Below are positions 37,069-43,500 of a stretch of 43,500 bases of DNA, piece after piece. The DNA is from Glandiceps talaboti (taxonomy: Eukaryota > Hemichordata > Enteropneusta > Spengelidae), in contig NC_135562.1 in NCBI RefSeq assembly GCF_964340395.1, positions 1,071,501 through 1,115,000 of the forward strand. The letters are read 5' to 3'. Each line of letters starts with the position of its first letter. The first letter of the stretch is position 1. The translations under genes were made by a program, and so were the position numbers. The notes beneath the pieces are model-generated. The model saw only the letters and a list, made by a program, of their open reading frames with translations. It had not been told where the DNA came from and made no database searches.

Positions 37069-37228
37069 CGGCTCCTGGCTGGACACTTCTTAAAGTCGGC
37101 GACGGTCCCATATTGGCCATGGTGGGGAAACTTCCACGCTGAATGGAATATCTTGGATCTAACTGCTGATAAACTGAAGGAGTGCTGGTGACGGGTGGCT
37201 GTACAGGTAAAGGGAACGCTGCGGACAT
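37069..37228 (-). CDS. PROP1: Prop-like homeobox gene, exon 1 with start codon
   Basis: The minus-strand ATG at 37228 opens 53 codons, beginning MSAAFPLPVQPPVTS and ending TLRSVQPGA, then one base (G). A perfect donor (GCCG|gtaagt, GT at 37067-37068) follows. The phase-1 end matches the phase of exon 2 (two bases CA), giving Ala at residue 54. An in-frame TGA two codons upstream of the ATG fixes the start, and A at -3 is favourable. The N-terminal region is Pro/Ser/Thr-rich and low in charge, typical of the region before a homeodomain in paired-class factors. No octapeptide or paired domain is seen. The splice to exon 2 removes 35.8 kb. I assign it to the same gene because phases match, the strand is the same, and no other supported minus-strand exon lies between. 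A cDNA would settle it. Confidence 0.78.
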
Positions 37229-37560
37229 TATTCAACGACGGCGACCAAATTACTTGGGCAATGAGTTGGGCGGCGTACTCTGTCACACAGGAGAGTGAGT
37301 AATGATGCTTTACGACTCTTGTCCACCAACAAAAGTACTATGTCGTCACCCTGTAGTGGTAATACCGAGCGGCCAATAAAGAGTCGATGTTTTCGAACGA
37401 CGCGTCAGAACAGCTCCAAGCTAAAGCCGAAAGATTCTTGCCAGGCAGTGTACTTCTTAGCAGAATAAGTCAGAAAAACGTAAAGTTATCTAGCGTGTCG
37501 GTCTAGAGGCTAAAGACCGGAATGACTTGACGATGGTGAACTGGTTGATGTACTACTGAA
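37229..37560 (-). promoter_or_regulatory. 5' flank / 5' UTR of the Prop-like gene
   Basis: The sequence just upstream of the ATG is richer in CpG (for example ACGACGCGTC near 37398) than the intron. An inverted CCAAT lies near 37371. An acceptor-like CTCTCCTGTGTGACAG on the minus strand (AG at 37280-37281) leaves open an upstream untranslated exon. The transcription start cannot be located. Confidence 0.4.
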
Positions 37561-40500
37561 TACACTTTACAACATCACATCAAAACAAACTTCAACGATA
37601 AGAAAACGACAGATTTTTCTCTCCCAAAATATTCATTTTTTTCTAAGGATTGCGGGGGACTCTGTTTTTCTTTGTTTTCTTGCTATATCATTTGGCTAGG
37701 AGATGGGGAAAGTTGAGAGTGACAGATGCTATGCATAAGCTATGCCCATTCCTCACAGGTCTGATTCTTAATAGCCTATAAACAGGGAAGGAAAGGCATT
37801 TGTTATGACTCCGAGTCCTTCTATATCTTTCTCATGGAGTATTTGCAGCAAAAAGCAGAGTGCTTAATTGTCTTTCTTGCTGTTACCGGTTTAATGGTCT
37901 TTGTCTAACAAAGTTGTACAACCTAATTGACACCCCGTTTAGTTGATTGGTAGGAAAATCCCCCAACAAGAAAGCAGGCGAAGTTTGCTTGCTTTGCTTA
38001 TTATCAATGGGTTGTATGGACTTGTTTTCTCTCAAAAGCAATTTTAGAGCAGAAATTTTACCTCACGTGTCGATGTATTAAAGGCCACGTGTCTGGAAGG
38101 CGTGGTGGGACACCATATGTTGAAAAAGTTGGGGAAAATTCACGAGAACATCCTAGCCAAACGCATAGGCAACTCTGAAAACTTTCTCCGTTTTCAAAAG
38201 CGCGCGCTTTTGTAGCCTGACAGGTGTTAGCCGCGCATGCGCACCAAATCAATTAAGAGTTGTCGGAGCATCGGCAATCTGTGTTCGATTTGGGGAAAGT
38301 CATAATTTCATGGGAAAATTACTCCAATTTATAAAGGAACACATGCTTTTAACTGATTACAAAGTTCTGGCGAAATTTCTCACCAAGTGTGAAGTGTGAT
38401 GAGAGAGAGAGGGAGAGAGGGATTGATGTATACATTGATAACAAAAAGTTGGCGGGGTTTTCCATGTTCCTTTTCTGGGCAAATAAAACGAATTTCTAAA
38501 ATTAGGTGTTGTGAGTGAATACATGGAAAACAAACCCATTAGATAGTAAATGAATTGAAACGATGTGATCAGCTGTTTACACAATTACAGACAACATCAA
38601 ACTCGTTCATTTTTTTCTATAAGGTTTCAATGTTGCTGGTACTTTGCCGGAAACCATTCATGAATACAGAAACTACGAGAAACTATCAACCCGTGAGATT
38701 CTACCAATTGGATGGCCACGTCAATTGTACAGTTCTAAAAATAAATAACCTGTAATATGATTTTAGTGTAAAAATTATTATCAGATTCCAAGCTTTTTGG
38801 TCAAAGTTTCACATAAGTTTTATGCCTTGATTCCGCAAGTATATTTGTGTAAAATGTAAGAAGTTTAGTTTTTGTCCGGAAATGTCTGACGTCATAATTG
38901 ACAAATCTCTGGGAAATGGTTTCCAATTTCGCAAATCTGCAAAGTGGCTATATTGATGTGAATTTCTACTTCACAAAGAAGTGTGCATATTCAGCTTTTC
39001 TAACTCGACTTACTTTCCCACAAAATGTTGGGTAATTAGTCACATCGTTTTACTAAGTCTATACATGAAATTGATATCTTGTAAGAGTTGATGCAAAAAC
39101 ACGGATTCTGAAATTCTTTGAAGGACTTCCATCCAAAAATGAAAAAAACAAACACGTTTCTTTGGATCAATGTTTCGTCGGACCAACGCTTCGGCCTGGA
39201 CAACGAAAATTCAACAACTGATGCAAACATTAGGGGGGAAGATACTGACTGACCATCAGCTGCTATGGTTGCCGCCAAAACAAAACAGTTTTCGTCTGCT
39301 TTGGGAGATAGGATTAGATTGCATTACAAATTGATGACAAAAACGTCAACATGTTGAAGTTCTTGTCTGATACAACCTTACAGTGCATCATGGGTGGTAC
39401 ATATACTGGATAGAATCTTTACATTTCAAAACAAAACAAAACCGACGACCAACAAATGAAGTTATACAAAATTGACTTCGTATAAAATATTCAAGCATTT
39501 TAAGTTTGGAAACAACAGAGTTTCGTTGGTCACACACTATATATAACGACATAGACGACAGATGTAAAAATTCTCTGTTTTTTTTGTTGAGAAAACGACA
39601 CATATAACCACAATTTGTTTGCGAATCATTTTAGATAGAATTTTTGATACGTTTTTTGCTTATTTTAAAAGAAAAACCTTTATAATTGTTCCAATATTCG
39701 ACAAGACTTTGATTATTTTTCATAATTTTATAAATTTTATTGTCGACCTATGAATATTGAAGCTAGTCGTTCGTACACCTTATAACCAGATTATGTGGAT
39801 AAATAAAAGCAATGGAATTCAATAATTTACTAAATTTTATTACAAACACTTTGCCCTTTTTAGAGTCTAAAATAAACAAATGCCGGTCTGAAATGGTATG
39901 TTAATATCGTGTTCACGTGTTTGCATGTTAGAATAAACACAAGTGGTGTAAAGAGAACATCGTACAGCCATGACCATAATTCCCTTCGATCGTCTGCTAA
40001 CTTAAAAAGCGCCATTGTAGTTCTCTTTGCAAACGTTGGTTTGTTCACCGTACCATTTGGTAGTTTTTGGTTACTTAATTCATTTCAAGTTACTTAATCA
40101 ATAGCTCATGGGTCAAAATAAACAAATGCATTCATTCAATTGAACAATAAGGAAGTGTATGAACACGTCTTTTGTGACAACGCATGGAAATTTATGAAGG
40201 CGTCTTTAAAATAGTGTTCTATGGTAGAATCCTATGAACTCATGGTCAAGGTACGTGTGCATAGTCCTCGTATGGAGTTAATAGCGTTTAGACACAATTT
40301 ACACTAAATTGTGGATTTTAGCAAAAATTCAGACTTGGACAAATTAGTTGCTGCTATATTTGTGTCTGAAAAATGAAATAATGGATAAATGAAGGGTGAC
40401 TATATGAAGATCCAACGATGACAAATAAATTCTATTTTAGGAAATCACAGCATCGCGATATTCCTCATCTATTTCACCAGTTTTATATAATCTGATTATC

Positions 40501-40600
40501 TAGTTGTCCTCAACCACGTCTTAGTGTTAATTTTTATGCATTTGTTACTGTGTATGTTTAAATCTCTTATATGTATTGTCTTTATGTCTGCTTATGTATG
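37561..40600. other. Upstream flanking DNA without a gene call
   Basis: Mostly AT-rich. A GC-richer patch is listed separately at 38040-38250. Small frames (38357-38584, 38555-38755, 39036-39278, 39388-39603, 39860-40097) have no recognisable motif. A CRE TGACGTCA lies at 38887-38894. Confidence 0.4.
38040..38250. promoter_or_regulatory. GC-richer patch with NRF1-type site and palindrome
   Basis: It contains CGCGCATGCGCA (38232-38243), an exact NRF1 consensus, and an 18-bp perfect palindrome CAAAAGCGCGCGCTTTTG (38195-38212). Also seen are two CACGTG E-boxes (near 38064 and 38083) and a CAGGTGTTA T-box-like site. It lies about 0.9 kb upstream of exon 1 and could be a promoter or enhancer. Confidence 0.45.
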
Positions 40601-40606
40601 CTTTGT

Positions 40607-40822
40607 GGGAGTGAGTGAGTGAGTGAGTGAGTGAGTGAGTGAGTGAGTGAGTGCGTGCGTGCGTGAGTGAGTGATTGAGTGAGTGAGTGAGTGAGTGAGT
40701 GAGTGAGTGAGTATATGAGTGAGTGAGTGAGTGAGTGAGTGAGTGAGTGAATGAGGGAGGGAGTGTGTGAGTGAGTGAGTGAGTGAGTGAGTGGGGGGGG
40801 GGAAGGGAGGGAGGGAGGAAGT
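40607..40822. repeat. (GTGA)n microsatellite with G-rich end
   Basis: GTGA units with GCGT, TATGAG and GAGG interruptions, ending in a G9 run and GGGA units. Confidence 0.96.
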
Positions 40823-40824
40823 GA

Positions 40825-42225
40825 ATGGCTGTCTATTTTCCAGCCTTTTTCCCTGTCTGTGATCTCTTTATGATCATTAAAAAAATATAACTGCCTTCCT
40901 CTTTATCATCTGTAAATATTTCACCTTTCCTACATTCAATGTTTCGTTTATCTCTATCTTAGCATCTGTAGTCGGTTTCACGTTCTCCGCTTCATCTTTC
41001 TCCGCCCTATCCTTACATGCGATGTACCAAGGCCAATAGTAGATCTGAACATGCGTCTAAGACCCACCCGTACTCGCAAGTGGCGGACAAGGGAGACATA
41101 CGGATACTGTACAAAGAGTATGATGAATGTTTGGCGCGAAATTGCTACAAGTGTTGTCTAACGTACAGTATAAACTACACCAAGGACTAAAACGATGTCT
41201 CTAAAAGAGGGTTTCTTTGTACAAACAATTTTTTTAGAGAAGGTATTATTAAACACGATAGTAATTTGTTTGCCACTTACAAAACTTTGCATTCAAACTG
41301 GAATAGGTTCTCAATCGACCTTCTCTTTTATTGTGGCGACCATTAAATTTCGATTGGTGTCGCAAAGAACAATGGCGACGAGTAAGCGACAACTCGGTTA
41401 TAGAAATGTTCTGATCTTGGTTCATCAAGATTACTAAAATAATATAATTTAAATCTAATTCCGAGAAAATACAATATTTCCAATCGTAACAGGTAAAATG
41501 GGCTGAATTTAACGATTCAGTTGTTTCTATATACTTTGGGTTTTCACGTAAAGTTTGGATTCATATTGCTGTACTTGTTAGAAGTGAACTTGCATTTGTT
41601 TTATAGACTAGGCGTCAAAACGTTTACCCAAAACTTCCACTTCAATGTCATACCTACTTTTTCAGCTCTAGTTCTGTACGTATGCGTATTTCAATAAATT
41701 CAATGCAATGTTTAGTTAACATACCTAGCATCAATATGACTAGATCCTTGCATTACACAGTATATATAAGGGAAAATGTCATCTCTTGACAATTTAATCA
41801 CGTGATGAAGTATTCTTAATGGATCATAATGCACACATATCAAAAGTAATGCTCTCATAGGCCAACGAAAGAATACTGAAGTATGACTAGAATTGTAGGC
41901 CTATGCAATCACAGTTTCCAGGCCGTCTAGATTCAATCAAATTAGTATGTGTGTATTAAGGAATATTCAGATCTTTCGACGTAAACATCTCCTTTTGTTC
42001 ATGGAATCGTGGTGGTCATTGAGAGACTCTGCATTTAGGGCTTTAAGGACAATATACAGTACGCATGCGTACGAATCGGACAGGCATACGTGAATGTGAT
42101 GCTCGCTCAACTCCCACAAATTTGACGAGTAACTGCTCTTTTTAACTTGCCATAGAGTTACTGCAATTGTTCTGGCAACGACAATTATAAACTGTGTTTA
42201 TAAAAAACCACTTACTTCTCTAATG
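40825..42225. other. Upstream flanking DNA, nothing recognised
   Basis: The frame at 41195-41437 has no recognisable motif. A 14-bp palindrome GTACGCATGCGTAC lies at 42059-42072. Confidence 0.4.
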
Positions 42226-42227
42226 TG

Positions 42228-42348
42228 TTCGAACCATGGAAGTATCACCGTGGTTCACACTTCCATGGTTCGAAAGAGAAAAAAAATACTTTTCAAACGT
42301 TACAGCATGGAAGTATCACCCGTCGGTGATGCACACTGTCCTTCCATG
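42228..42348. repeat. Twin hairpin
   Basis: The first hairpin has 16-bp perfect arms TTCGAACCATGGAAGT (42228-42243) and its complement (42259-42274). The second, related one has CATGGAAG (42306-42313) with CTTCCATG (42341-42348) and an inner ATCACC/GGTGAT stem (42315-42330). They share CATGGAAGTATCACC and look like tandem copies of one fold-back unit. Confidence 0.85.
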
Positions 42349-42450
42349 GTTACAGTTACATATGTTGGAGCTGAAAGAAGTATCTGTAGTTGTGTGCACA
42401 GTAAATACTTTTAGATAAAACTAACATGTGAGTGGTTAAAGGACACTTAC

Positions 42451-42492
42451 CTTGAACCGCATGCACTAAGATACATCTTCTGGCCTTGTTTC
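42451..42492 (-). other. Possible 42-nt exon (upstream exon or neighbouring gene)
   Basis: On the minus strand an acceptor with a long pyrimidine-rich tract (aatttttgtcttcag, AG at 42493-42494) and a perfect donor (CAAG|gtaagt, GT at 42449-42450) enclose 42 nt. Two frames are open (KQGQKMYLSACGS or NKARRCILVHAVQ); the third has a stop. Neither peptide is recognised. It could be a 5' UTR exon of the homeobox gene or a microexon of an unseen gene upstream. Confidence 0.35.
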
Positions 42493-42720
42493 CTGAAGAC
42501 AAAAATTTGGGTTAAATTCGGACTGAACGAATCACCATGTTATAAATGCAACATTGTACAGCCACCGAGTTGCATTTCAAAAGCTTTGTTTTGTAACACA
42601 GATGTGTTAAAGGGTAATGAACACCTGGAACTTTGTTGGTAGAGAAAATTGTAATAATGTCACGAAAGCCAATGGCTGGGGAGGGACCACAAGGAATGGA
42701 GAAAAGGAAAGAATACAGAC

Positions 42721-42733
42721 ATACAGACACACA

Positions 42734-42792
<59 letters not shown>
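42721..42792. repeat. (CA)n microsatellite
   Basis: About 30 CA units beside the palindromic element. Confidence 0.96.
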
Positions 42793-42809
42793 AAAGGGCA
42801 CAGGTTTAA

Positions 42810-43157
42810 AGTGGCCATATGGATGTGGATTGGTTATTTATTTTGGATTTTTAATTTATAAGACAATGTTATCATGGCTTCCTACTTGAAATATCAATAT
42901 GAAACAACATATCCCAAATACTTGATGGTTGTAACTCAATAAATTGCAGGAGATTGATAAATATGTAAAATCTTTGTTATTGTACGTACAATACCAAACG
43001 TTTTACACACTTTTGAGCTTTTCGCACTGAATTGAGCTACAAACACAGACTTAGTCTATGTTGTTTCACATTTTTTTTCAACTAGGAAGCCATGATAAAA
43101 TTGTTTTGTAAATTAAAAATCCAACATAAATACCCAATCCTCATCCATATGGCCACT
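42810..43157. mobile_element. Palindromic non-autonomous DNA element flanked by TTAA
   Basis: Both ends read AGTGGCCATATGGATG inward and are flanked by TTAA (42806-42809 and 43158-43161), consistent with a 4-bp target duplication. The arms match for at least 85 bp (GGATTTTTAATTTA, ATCATGGCTTCCTA), and the similarity continues inward (GAAACAACATA, TTGTArCTCAAT) to a central palindrome ATTGTACGTACAAT (42979-42992). The whole 348 bp can therefore fold on itself. No transposase. TTAA duplication is typical of the piggyBac group, though these ends are not classic piggyBac ends. Confidence 0.85.
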
Positions 43158-43159
43158 TT

Positions 43160-43500
43160 AACTTGAACAGGTCGTATTGGTAAAGTTAACTAAAAATACA
43201 AAACTTTGTACAGCAAAACTTCTTGTACTGAAACTATTACTTAATCTAAGAAATTAGAGTACACAGATTGAAATTGCTGATGATTGGTTGGTTGTGACAA
43301 ATAATTAAACTACCCAGAGTTCGACGTAGAAGTCTCTTTGTCTTGTGTCGAAGCGCGAATTTGAAGTATATAAATACAACAAACACAGCGTAGATGACGT
43401 CAGAGAATGTTCAACACAGGTGAAATGTTCTGTTCCACACATTATGCTAAGATTGGTTTATATTTCATGATAAGCTGATATTTGTAGAGGACAGAATAGA
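43160..43500. other. End of window, no gene seen
   Basis: AT-rich, with a CRE TGACGTCA at 43395-43402. Nothing else recognised. Confidence 0.4.

Noticed and set aside
37065-37286. Alternative minus-strand frame overlapping exon 1
   Set aside because: It lacks an ATG at the proposed start (GTG), and its frame does not agree with the downstream exons. The frame from 37228 joins correctly.

Overview
The window is AT-rich eukaryotic (metazoan) DNA. It contains spliced exons with GT-AG borders, very long introns, many long microsatellites, several minisatellites, decayed non-LTR retrotransposon ends and short palindromic DNA transposons. Nothing bacterial or viral was seen. The repeat style and the homeobox gene point to an invertebrate, most likely marine. 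The phylum cannot be fixed from sequence alone.

The one gene I can support is a paired-class homeobox gene on the minus strand that runs across almost the whole window. Exon 1 (37069-37228) carries the start codon. Exon 2 (1141-1262) ends in a basic RRRQ motif. Exon 3 begins the homeodomain at 123 and leaves the window at position 1. The phases 1 and 0 join exactly, giving 135 residues that end at homeodomain position 42. The motif [20 protein letters not shown] fits best, from family knowledge, with the invertebrate Prop (Prophet of Pit-1) group. Intron 1 is 35.8 kb and intron 2 is about 1.0 kb. The rest of the homeodomain and the C-terminus lie outside the window.

Intron 1 holds most of the other features: a 38-bp minisatellite abutting a decayed reverse-transcriptase end (3.5-4.7 kb); GACA/GACG arrays (6.3-6.6 kb); two copies of a ~340-bp TIR element in opposite orientation (7.8 and 15.65 kb); a ~150-bp palindrome between two TA tracts that encodes a hammerhead-ribozyme fold on each strand (10.48-10.63 kb); an 84-bp minisatellite (16.2-17.3 kb); a 55-bp minisatellite (18.3-19.0 kb); a 42-bp array nested in a larger duplication (20.9-22.4 kb); a 435-bp GA tract (22.85 kb); further GA/GACA/CATA arrays (23.9 and 25.6-26.2 kb); a 67-bp repeat (28.1 kb); a LINE 3' end (31.3-31.85 kb); and a 1.9-kb hexamer-type array (33.0-34.9 kb).

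Upstream of exon 1 (37.23-43.5 kb) is the 5' flank. It has a GC-richer patch with an NRF1-type site, a possible 42-nt exon with strong splice sites (42451-42492), a twin hairpin and a 348-bp fully palindromic element flanked by TTAA. Most long open frames in the window are translations of 3n-period or simple repeats and are not genes.
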